36,061 bases of DNA from a virus. The stretch is taken from the IMG/VR virus record IMGVR_UViG_3300034759_000105, positions 1 to 36,061 of that record, one strand, 5' to 3'. The first letter of the stretch is position 1; every line of letters begins with the position of its first letter. The notes under the pieces were generated by a model. That model was not told where the DNA came from and did no database searches. It was given only the letters and a program-made list of their open reading frames with translations. Positions 30,673-36,061 of this stretch are shown here, piece by piece. Both the position numbers and the translations under genes were made by a program.

Positions 30673-30723
30673 TCTCGTTATATCTCGTGTTTGCGTTGTT
30701 TCTCTTGCTCGTTATAAACGAGC
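30673..30723. promoter_or_regulatory. Candidate repressor operators
   Basis: GCTCGTT-ATA-AACGAGC (30707-30723) is a perfect 7+7 palindrome. Related half-sites follow: TCTCGTTATATCTCGTG (30673-30689) and ACGAAATTAACGAAC (30771-30785). They lie between the divergent repressor and Cro-like genes and match what XRE-family dimers bind. Confidence 0.6.
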
Positions 30724-30755
30724 TTAACAATATGTACTTTACCATCTTAATGATA

Positions 30756-30761
30756 TATAAT
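30756..30761 (+). promoter_or_regulatory. -10 element of the repressor promoter
   Basis: TATAAT at 30756-30761 lies 42 bp before the repressor ATG at 30804. The -35 is poor (TGTACT at 17 bp), so activation or weak basal activity is likely. The ACGAA half-sites just after it would cover the transcription start and allow self-repression. Confidence 0.5.
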
Positions 30762-30803
30762 TAGTGGCGTACGAAATTAACGAACATAGGAGGAGGCGTT
30801 ATT

Positions 30804-31169
30804 ATGGAAAGCATAGGAGCAAGGCTGAAAAACATAAGAAAAAAACGAGGTTTAACGCTTAGAGCATTAGGCAAAGCTGCTAATGTTTCTCACTCTTTTA
30901 TAGCAGATATTGAATCTGGCCGTAGCAATCCCTCCTTGGATACACTTGAAGCATTAGCGAAGGCCTTAGATGTACCTATAATAGATATAATAGGAGATAC
31001 AAATTATGAAAATAAGCAAGAAAGTGTAGATTTAGCAGAAGCAATATTAAAAATGGACGTGATGTTTGATGGTGAGCCATTATCATTGACTGCAGAGGAA
31101 AGGCAAAGCGTTCTAGAATTTATTAAAACTGCTATAAATCTTATAAACCAAAAAGAAACCAAAAAATAG
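30804..31169 (+). CDS. CI/ImmR-like XRE-family prophage repressor
   Basis: The N-terminal HTH (residues 3-62) reads IGARLKNIRKKRGLTLRALGKAANVSHSFIADIESGRSNPSLDTLEALAKALDVPI. The C-terminal 55 residues are helical (ESVDLAEAILKMDVMFDGEP, LTAEERQSVLEFIKTAI). At 121 aa it lacks the self-cleaving LexA-like domain of lambda CI. Induction therefore probably depends on the ImmA-type protease coded next to it, as known for ICEBs1 and phi105. The ATG has a GGAGGAGG site. Confidence 0.85.
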   Translation: MESIGARLKNIRKKRGLTLRALGKAANVSHSFIADIESGRSNPSLDTLEALAKALDVPIIDIIGDTNYENKQESVDLAEAILKMDVMFDGEPLSLTAEERQSVLEFIKTAINLINQKETKK

Positions 31170-31185
31170 AAATGGGTGTAACAAA

Positions 31186-31632
31186 ATGTATGGACGCGAT
31201 GTTGCACATAATATTATATCCAAATATGGTACTAGGGAACCCATAGAATTGGCAGATAGGTTGAACTATATAGTAATAGATTTCCCGTTGCCGGCCGCTA
31301 TAAGAGGAGCTGTTTTACGTTTTAGAGGTAATATAGCAATAGGATTAAATTCAAGTCTAGATAGGCAAAAAAAGCGTGAAACTTTGGCTCATGAAATAGG
31401 ACATGCCATCATGCATAATGGTATTGGTTTCTTTTTTATGGTTGAGCATACATATCAACGCATCGGTTCATATGAACGTGAAGCCAATGAATTTGCCGCT
31501 GAGTTACTTATTCCAGATGAGATATTATGGAATTTACGAGAAGAATCTGTTGAATATGCGGCAAAAACATTAATGGTAAGCAAAGAACTTTTTACTTATA
31601 AATATATAATGCCTAATAACTGTCAGTTATAG
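31186..31632 (+). CDS. ImmA/IrrE-family metalloprotease (anti-repressor)
   Basis: This 148-residue protein has the zinc motif HEIGH (69-73) and the downstream YEREANEFAAELLIPD segment with Glu99, diagnostic of the ImmA/IrrE family. The N-terminus (LADRLNYIVIDFPLPAAIRG) is also typical. ImmA cleaves its partner ImmR repressor and so triggers induction. It lies 16 bp after the repressor, the standard pair. The ribosome site is weak (GGGTG), so translation may be low or coupled. Confidence 0.9.
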   Translation: MYGRDVAHNIISKYGTREPIELADRLNYIVIDFPLPAAIRGAVLRFRGNIAIGLNSSLDRQKKRETLAHEIGHAIMHNGIGFFFMVEHTYQRIGSYEREANEFAAELLIPDEILWNLREESVEYAAKTLMVSKELFTYKYIMPNNCQL

Positions 31633-31675
31633 ATACTTTTTAACAATAAATAAAGTGGAAAGAAAGGGACGAACA

Positions 31676-32170
31676 ATGTTTCGCAAATCAAACAATAAAG
31701 ATAATGAGCAAGCTCATATTCTATCCGACATAGAAGATTGCTCTAACGAAGATTTTATTAAAAGATTAAAAAAATGGGCAAATAATCCTGCAAGCGAGCC
31801 TGAACTTGAAAATTGGTATCAAACCAGGCACAAAAAGAATTTGCCATTTGTTGAATATAAACCTCAACAATGGGAACTGGATCATAAGAAATATTACCCA
31901 ATTTACGAAGAAGCAAGAATACTAGAAAAAAACGGCCAAATAGAAAAAGCATTGCCTCTATATATTGAAATATTAAATAACTATACTCCATGTGGAACAT
32001 CATATTATGAACGACCTGCTATAATATTAGAACGTCTTAATCGATTTGAAGAAGCAATAGCAATTTGCGATAAAGCTATTAATGCCATTAATAATAATTT
32101 TTTTAATGGAGATAAGAGTGCATTTGAAAAGCGGAAAGAACGTCTTTATAAAAAGTTAAATAAATCATAA
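31676..32170 (+). CDS. TPR-like protein with a segment shared with the MuF protein
   Basis: The ATG at 31676 (164 aa) has an AAAGGGA site; an upstream GTG at 31655 is poorer. Residues about 26-50 (FIKRLKKWANNPASEPELEN, WYQTR) match residues 294-318 of this phage's MuF protein at 13 of 25 positions. The second half has two TPR-like helix pairs (YYPIYEEARILEKNGQIEKALPLYIEILNN and RPAIILERLNRFEEAIAICDKAINAI). TPRs bind other proteins. It is the first gene of an AT-rich island after the immunity genes. The function is unknown; a regulator or partner of the MuF part, or of the next genes, is possible. Confidence 0.6.
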   Translation: MFRKSNNKDNEQAHILSDIEDCSNEDFIKRLKKWANNPASEPELENWYQTRHKKNLPFVEYKPQQWELDHKKYYPIYEEARILEKNGQIEKALPLYIEILNNYTPCGTSYYERPAIILERLNRFEEAIAICDKAINAINNNFFNGDKSAFEKRKERLYKKLNKS

Positions 32171-32218
32171 GGAATTAGCCATATATGATCGGGATCAAGA
32201 AGTAGGAGGCATTTATCA

Positions 32219-33085
32219 ATGAATATTTTTAAAAATATACTAGGTTTTAGGTCTGGGGTTCGGTGGAAAAAGTTAATTGCTACAGCTTATTATTTATTTA
32301 GCTTGCTTATACTTATATCGAGTGTTGAAACAGGAATAGTACTTCTTATCTTCCCATTTATAATATTCGGCCTCATAGACAAAATAAAGGCAAAGCGTAA
32401 CTCTAATCAGGCTACTCCTAAAGTAAAACAAATTGATAAGCCTAATGTCGCAACAGAAAGGCCAAAACAGCAGTCTGCTCCTGCACCTGTCTTAAATACA
32501 CAATCAGTAAATCACCGAATAAATATTAATACCAAAAAGTGGCTTAATGCTTGCAATGAATTTGTGGCTATCGACTTGGAAACAACTGGTCTTAATCCAA
32601 TAAACGATAAGATTATTGAAGTGGCCGCAGTAAAATTTAAAGATGGACAAATTATTGATAGATTTACAACTTTAATTAATCCAGAAATACATATACCATC
32701 AGGAATTACAAGAATAAACCATATAACAGATGAGATGGTTAAAGATGCTCCAGTATTAGCTGAAGTCATGCCATGTTTAGTGAATTTTATCGAAGATTCA
32801 ATCCTTGTTATGCATAATGCTTCTTTCGACTTAAAATTTTTAAAACATCATGCAATGAATTTTGGGCATGACATTAATAACTCATATATAGACACACTTC
32901 CCACTTGTAGAAACATATTCTCTGGACTTGAAAATTACAAATTACCTACTATTGCAAGCCATCTCGGTATATGTGGCGATTCTTTTCATAGAGCATGTAA
33001 TGATGCAGAAATATGTGGCCAAGTATTAATTAAATGTATTGAAACGGCAAAGGATAGAAGCAGTCAAGGAGCCAGTCTTATATGA
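32219..33085 (+). CDS. Membrane-anchored DEDDh 3'-5' exonuclease (DnaQ-like)
   Basis: The 288 residues begin with two membrane helices (LIATAYYLFSLLILISSV at about 19-36, GIVLLIFPFIIFGLI at about 39-53). A basic, Pro/Gln-rich linker (55-105) follows, then an exonuclease domain from residue 113. Exo I is FVAIDLETTG (Asp119, Glu121), Exo II is HNASFD (Asp204), Exo III is HRACNDA (His257, Asp262): the full DEDDh set. It should degrade DNA or RNA from 3' ends at the inner face of the membrane. Usual proofreading DnaQ subunits have no membrane anchor. Good AGGAGG site. It lies in the AT-rich accessory island. Confidence 0.82.
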   Translation: MNIFKNILGFRSGVRWKKLIATAYYLFSLLILISSVETGIVLLIFPFIIFGLIDKIKAKRNSNQATPKVKQIDKPNVATERPKQQSAPAPVLNTQSVNHRININTKKWLNACNEFVAIDLETTGLNPINDKIIEVAAVKFKDGQIIDRFTTLINPEIHIPSGITRINHITDEMVKDAPVLAEVMPCLVNFIEDSILVMHNASFDLKFLKHHAMNFGHDINNSYIDTLPTCRNIFSGLENYKLPTIASHLGICGDSFHRACNDAEICGQVLIKCIETAKDRSSQGASLI

Positions 33086-33159
33086 AGCAGCCTGCGGTAA
33101 GGATATTTTTTAACATTATGTATATAAATGAATAGACAATAGGGGGTTGGAGAATTAAG

Positions 33160-33912
33160 GTGCAAACCAAGCTGCCTTTAGTACATGTATATTGCGATGA
33201 AAGTTCGCAAAGTTGTAATAAATATTTAGTTATAGGCGGAATATGGATACCAGCTGAAAATGTCGGTAATATTGGCGCTAAGTTTATTGAATTTAGGAAT
33301 AATAATCATATGCTAAATGAACTAAAGTGGGGTAAAGTGTCTAATGGAAAGTTAAATGAATACAAAAAATTCATTGATGAGGTTTTCGACGGTATATATA
33401 AACGGTATTTAGCATATCGTTGCATAATTGTTAATATGGAACAATATGACAATAAAACATATAACAATGGAGATAAAGAGCTTGGCTTTTACAAGATTTA
33501 TTATCAACTACTGCTTCAAAATTGTATGCTAGGTCACAGATATATAATATATCCTGATGACAGGAAAAATTCATACAAACATAGACTTGAGGCGTTAAAA
33601 ATTATACTAAATAGAGGAATGCGCAAAAAATATGGGATCAACTACGATGCTATTAGAAATATTGAAGCACGTGATTCCCATAATGAAGATCTTATACAAG
33701 CGGTAGATATAATTACTGGTGCGATAGGATATAGATGGAATTGTAGACATTTGAACGATAACGCTAGCGCCGCAAAGATACAATTATCAGAATACATAGC
33801 ACAAAAAGCTGGACTTCAAACATTGGCTACATGCCATAAGAAAGGGGAACATGTTTATTTTAATATCTGGTATATGGACATGAGTAAATCCAATAAACGA
33901 AAAACAAAATAG
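33160..33912 (+). CDS. DUF3800-family protein, predicted RNase H-like nuclease
   Basis: This 250-residue protein has the DUF3800 signature: VHVYCDESSQSCNKYLVIGGIWI (Asp13, Glu14), ELKWGKVS, YIIYPDDRKN (Asp133, Asp134) and DSHNEDLIQAVDIITGAIGY (Asp177, Asp183). The spaced acidic residues suggest an RNase H-like nuclease, though the family is not characterised. Genes of this family occur in prophages and mobile elements, some with structured RNAs beside them. A strongly structured region starts within its stop codon here. The GTG start has GGAG 7 nt upstream. Confidence 0.8.
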   Translation: MQTKLPLVHVYCDESSQSCNKYLVIGGIWIPAENVGNIGAKFIEFRNNNHMLNELKWGKVSNGKLNEYKKFIDEVFDGIYKRYLAYRCIIVNMEQYDNKTYNNGDKELGFYKIYYQLLLQNCMLGHRYIIYPDDRKNSYKHRLEALKIILNRGMRKKYGINYDAIRNIEARDSHNEDLIQAVDIITGAIGYRWNCRHLNDNASAAKIQLSEYIAQKAGLQTLATCHKKGEHVYFNIWYMDMSKSNKRKTK

Positions 33913-34048
33913 CGCCTTGAGTCCTATTCTTTCGAATGCGCTGCACGGCTTGGTGCAGGTTTCGGATATCAATGGCGCTATCTCAATTACCTCTATAGCT
34001 AGGTACTTTACGTACACACGGCATGAAGCCGACTTTCGCCTATAGAGG
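33909..34048 (+). ncRNA. Candidate structured RNA downstream of the DUF3800 gene
   Basis: Two multi-stem elements lie in tandem. The first is closed by ATAGCGCC (33909-33916) with GGCGCTAT (33974-33981) and holds hairpins ATTC-TTTC-GAAT (33926-33937) and CTGCAC-GGCTTG-GTGCAG (33941-33958). The second is closed by CCTCTATAG (33990-33998) with CTATAGAGG (34040-34048) and holds GTAC-tttac-GTAC (34003-34015) and CGGC-ATGAA-GCCG (34019-34031). Each would form a three-way junction. The region has no ORF and is far more GC-rich and structured than its surroundings. DUF3800-associated RNA motifs have been described by comparative genomics; whether this is one of them I cannot check. Confidence 0.55.
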
Positions 34049-34251
34049 ACTTATATTTAATGTGTCAATATTATCTCTAGTTCATTTACATTATACGCTA
34101 TTTCGTAACTTTTAGTCAATGATTAAAATTTGGTAATTTAATATTGGGAGGATCTTGATATGCGAGGATACATGTAACGTAAGATAGCCTGAATAGTACC
34201 CACATATTAAGCGGTTTACACATAAACTAAATTATAGAAAGAAGGAAAAAG
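34049..34251. other. Intergenic AT-rich stretch with a remnant integrase start
   Basis: With the structured region, 33913-34251 is a 339-bp stretch without a credible gene. After the RNA-like part it is AT-rich and carries no ORF I would trust. It contains one copy of the 21-bp integrase start repeat at 34147-34167, which here leads into MRGYM and a stop. The GAAGGAAAAAG before 34252 is the ribosome site of the membrane protein. Confidence 0.6.
34147..34167 (+). repeat. 21-bp direct repeat, copy 1 (remnant of the integrase start)
   Basis: The 21 bp from GGAGGATC to TGCGAGG are identical to 34735-34755, which holds the ribosome site and first codons of the integrase. Similarity fades afterwards (ACATGTAACG against ACATACGAAA). 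In this copy the frame ends after five codons (MRGYM). Confidence 0.85.
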
Positions 34252-34746
34252 ATGAAGTTAACAAATTTACAGCGGATTATACTAGTTGTGTATGCCATCG
34301 TGATCATCAATATATGTATCTTCTTTGCGCCTAAATCATTCTTTGCGCGTTCGGATGGCGTTAATATAATACAACATATTGAATATTCGCCTGTGTGGCG
34401 TAATTCTCATTATTTTAGAACAAGGGCAATCAAGCAGAACGCATCACCACAAGATGTTAACAATGCTGGAGAATTGGATTGGTATATCCGCATTGATTAC
34501 TATCGCATGTTTGTAGAAATATTTGTTGCTACCGTTATTGCCAGTATATTATTCGTGCTCTCTATGTTCCCAAAAGAAAAACTCGCAAAAGTTAATGTGG
34601 ATGCAACACCTTTATCTCAGGTTACACAAAAGAAAAAGATACCGTGGTGGGGATGGATGTTAATATCATGGGCCATCTTCCCCGGAGCAGTTATTGTTAT
34701 TGCATGGATCGCTGATTTAATCTCAAAAGTAAAAGGAGGATCTTGA
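34252..34746 (+). CDS. Membrane protein between the integrase start repeats, 164 aa
   Basis: Three hydrophobic helices are visible: IILVVYAIVIINICIFF (about 9-25), FVEIFVATVIASILFVLSMF (about 87-106) and WWGWMLISWAIFPGAVIVIAWIADLI (about 132-157). Between the first two lies a soluble loop of about 55 residues (SDGVNIIQHIEYSPVWRNSHYFRTRAIKQNAS), and a short Lys-rich segment precedes the third. No family is recognised. The gene ends 1 bp before the integrase ATG and is flanked by the 21-bp repeat, as if inserted. It may be a superinfection-exclusion or conversion protein, which is a guess from place and topology. Confidence 0.65.
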   Translation: MKLTNLQRIILVVYAIVIINICIFFAPKSFFARSDGVNIIQHIEYSPVWRNSHYFRTRAIKQNASPQDVNNAGELDWYIRIDYYRMFVEIFVATVIASILFVLSMFPKEKLAKVNVDATPLSQVTQKKKIPWWGWMLISWAIFPGAVIVIAWIADLISKVKGGS

Positions 34747-34755
34747 TATGCGAGG
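34735..34755 (+). repeat. 21-bp direct repeat, copy 2 (integrase ribosome site and start)
   Basis: This copy supplies the GGAGG ribosome site and codons MRG of the integrase gene, and also the last codons and stop of the membrane protein gene. Copy 1 lies 588 bp upstream. Confidence 0.85.
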
Positions 34756-35863
34756 CCACATACGAAAAAGAGGATCGACTTACAGTATCGTCGTAGACGT
34801 CGGAAATGACGAAAATGGCAAGCGCAAGCAAAAATGGTACAGCGGCTACAAAACCAAAAAAGAAGCGGAGAAAGCATTGGCCGATATAATTGCCAAAATA
34901 GAAAAAGGTGAGTATTTTGAGCCGGAAAAGATGTCGTTGGCAACCTATTTAGACTACTGGTTGGGAAACTACGCTAAAACCAACGTAGCAGCAAGTACTT
35001 ATAAACGATACACTGAGTTTGCGGCTCATATAAAAACAAATTTAGGTAGCATCATGTTGCCGAAATTAAAGCCAGCGCATATCCAAAGCTTTTATTCAAC
35101 GCTATTGGAGCAAGGATTAAGCAAAAGCACCGTTTTAAAAGTACATCGAATGCTCCATCTAGCCTTGAAGCACGCTGTGAACTGGCAAATAATAATTTCT
35201 AATCCGGCCGATGCTGTAACACCACCCAGACCTGATAAAGTAGAAATGCATGTATGGGATATGAATACGGTTAACCAGTTTTTAAACGATGTCTCAGATG
35301 AGCCTATATACATGCCGGTCCTGTTAGCACTGCAAACGGGTATGAGAGAAGGCGAGATTTGCGGCCTCAAATGGGAAGATGTGAACTTAAAACAGGGTAC
35401 CTTGACGGTAAAGCAAGCATTGCAACGTATAAACGGTATACTTACTATAAAGGATACAAAGACGGCCAAATCGAAGCGAACGATAGCTCTGATGGATTAC
35501 ACTGTTCAAGCTCTTAAAGAGCATAAAAAGCAGCAGAATACGGTCAAGCTCATGATGGGTCCTGCAGCATATCATGACCAAGGGTTCGTCTGTGCGTGGG
35601 ACGATGGTAGACCCTATGATCCGCATTATGTTGGTGAAAAATTCACTGAACTAATCGATAAGTTAGACTATCCCAAAATACGTTTTCACGATCTCAGGCA
35701 CACACATGCTACCATGCTTCTACAGCAAGGCGTAAATCCTAAAATAGTGAGCGAGCGCCTCGGCCATAGCCAAGTCTCAATTACACTTGATACTTACAGT
35801 CATGTCTTGCCCAATATGCAAAAAGAAGCAATAACCAAATTAGACGAATTGTTTATAAAATAA
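34748..35863 (+). CDS. int: Tyrosine recombinase integrase
   Basis: The 371-residue protein has the three usual parts. Residues 1-55 are an arm-binding AP2-like domain (HIRKRGSTYSIVVDVGNDENGKRKQKWYSGYKTKKEAEKAL). Residues 62-155 are the SAM-like core-binding domain (LATYLDYWLGNYAKTNVAASTYKRY). Residues 165-365 are catalytic: Arg200 (TGMREGEICGLKW), Lys in TKTAKSKR (238-244), His314-x-x-Arg317 (HDLRHTH), His340 (LGHS) and nucleophile Tyr350 (LDTYSHV). It integrates and excises the phage. It is adjacent to the 3' end of a tRNA-Arg gene, its likely attachment site. Confidence 0.95.
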   Translation: MRGHIRKRGSTYSIVVDVGNDENGKRKQKWYSGYKTKKEAEKALADIIAKIEKGEYFEPEKMSLATYLDYWLGNYAKTNVAASTYKRYTEFAAHIKTNLGSIMLPKLKPAHIQSFYSTLLEQGLSKSTVLKVHRMLHLALKHAVNWQIIISNPADAVTPPRPDKVEMHVWDMNTVNQFLNDVSDEPIYMPVLLALQTGMREGEICGLKWEDVNLKQGTLTVKQALQRINGILTIKDTKTAKSKRTIALMDYTVQALKEHKKQQNTVKLMMGPAAYHDQGFVCAWDDGRPYDPHYVGEKFTELIDKLDYPKIRFHDLRHTHATMLLQQGVNPKIVSERLGHSQVSITLDTYSHVLPNMQKEAITKLDELFIK

Positions 35864-35870
35864 ATCTCAC

Positions 35871-35890
35871 GTTTGCAAAATGTTTGCAAA
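35871..35890 (+). promoter_or_regulatory. Candidate arm-type integrase binding sites
   Basis: GTTTGCAAA occurs at 35871-35879 and again at 35882-35890, 11 bp apart, so both face the same side. TTTGCAAA is itself palindromic. They lie between the integrase stop and the tRNA, where arm sites are expected. Confidence 0.4.
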
Positions 35891-35923
35891 TGCACCATTT
35901 CTGAAACCGCAGCACAAATAACG

Positions 35924-35953
35924 AAGGCCGGAATGTTGAATTTCCGGCCTTTT
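35924..35953 (+). terminator. Intrinsic terminator after the integrase
   Basis: AAGGCCGGAA (35924-35933) pairs perfectly with TTCCGGCCTT (35942-35951) over an 8-nt loop, and TTTT ends it. It closes the rightward transcript just before the tRNA. On the minus strand it would also stop transcription running out of the tRNA gene. Confidence 0.85.
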
Positions 35954-35954
35954 A

Positions 35955-36030
35955 TGGTGCGCCCGAGACGAATCGAACGTCCGGCACGCGGTTTAGGAAA
36001 CCGCTGCTCTATCCGCTGAGCTACGGGCGC
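35955..36030 (-). tRNA. tRNA-Arg (anticodon CCU)
   Basis: A full cloverleaf reads on the minus strand: acceptor GCGCCCG with CGGGCGC, D arm GCTC-AGCGGATA-GAGC, anticodon stem GCGGT with ACCGC and loop TTCCTAA (anticodon CCU, plus-strand 35995-35997), variable GTGCC, T arm GGACG-TTCGATT-CGTCT. The 3' ACCA is encoded (35955-35958), 76 nt in all. It reads AGG. The 3' end faces the prophage, as for phages that integrate into tRNA genes. Confidence 0.96.
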
Positions 36031-36061
36031 ATTTACGCTTATATTATAGGATAAATTTTCT

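Noticed and set aside
33909-33986. Possible pseudoknot between TTGAG (33917-33921) and CTCAA (33982-33986)
   Set aside because: The pairing is perfect but would need a zero-length loop to span an 8-bp stem, which is not sterically possible together with the closing stem. It may be an alternative fold or chance.

Overview
The window is almost entirely one temperate siphovirus-type prophage in a low-to-mid GC Gram-positive host, most likely of the class Clostridia. The evidence is strong AGGAGG-type ribosome-binding sites, ImmA-type immunity, a SPOR-domain amidase lysis module and clostridial-phage-style tail proteins. I cannot name the species. The right edge is a tRNA-Arg(CCU) gene (minus strand, 35955-36030). 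A tyrosine integrase ends about 90 bp from its 3' end, so this tRNA is the probable integration site. The left edge (2-370) is the end of a LysM protein, closed by a strong bidirectional terminator. It is probably host DNA, but I see no copy of the tRNA 3' end there, so the left boundary is not proven.

Layout, following the leftward (minus-strand) phage transcripts from about 30.6 kb down to 0.4 kb: Cro-like regulator and small early genes (30.6-28.4 kb); a candidate recombination protein, a replication initiator carrying a candidate iteron origin inside its gene, a DnaC-type helicase loader, a Zn-finger partner and RusA resolvase (28.4-24.5 kb); an ArpU-like late activator followed by an 11-bp-periodic repeat array and an extended -10 promoter (24.5-24.0 kb); an AT-rich unknown gene (23.4-23.8 kb); small and large terminase, portal, MuF head protein with a C-terminal zincin domain, protease with nested scaffold, decoration protein, capsid (23.3-14.3 kb); head-tail connectors, major tail protein, G/GT chaperones, tape measure, Dit, tail proteins with a GH18 hydrolase (14.3-2.6 kb); and lysis genes (XhlA-like, amidase, holin, SH3 protein; 2.6-0.4 kb).

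The rightward arm (30.8-35.9 kb) carries the CI-like repressor, an ImmA metalloprotease, then an AT-rich accessory island: a TPR-like protein, a membrane-anchored DEDDh exonuclease, a DUF3800 protein followed directly by a highly structured non-coding region, and a membrane protein bracketed by a 21-bp duplication of the integrase start. The integrase comes last. The island is the best candidate for an undescribed system. It contains two predicted nucleases, one of them tied to a structured RNA, in the place where prophages usually carry defence or lysogenic-conversion genes.

Several genes are absent from a simple ORF scan and were found by reading the sequence. These are a 55-aa gene before the major tail protein (12618-12785), a 49-aa early gene (30180-30329), the frameshifted T extension of the tail chaperone (11473-11670), a nested scaffold start (16186), and a wHTH-transmembrane gene interrupted by an in-frame TAA (29611-29949). 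I saw no CRISPR array, rRNA or insertion sequence.
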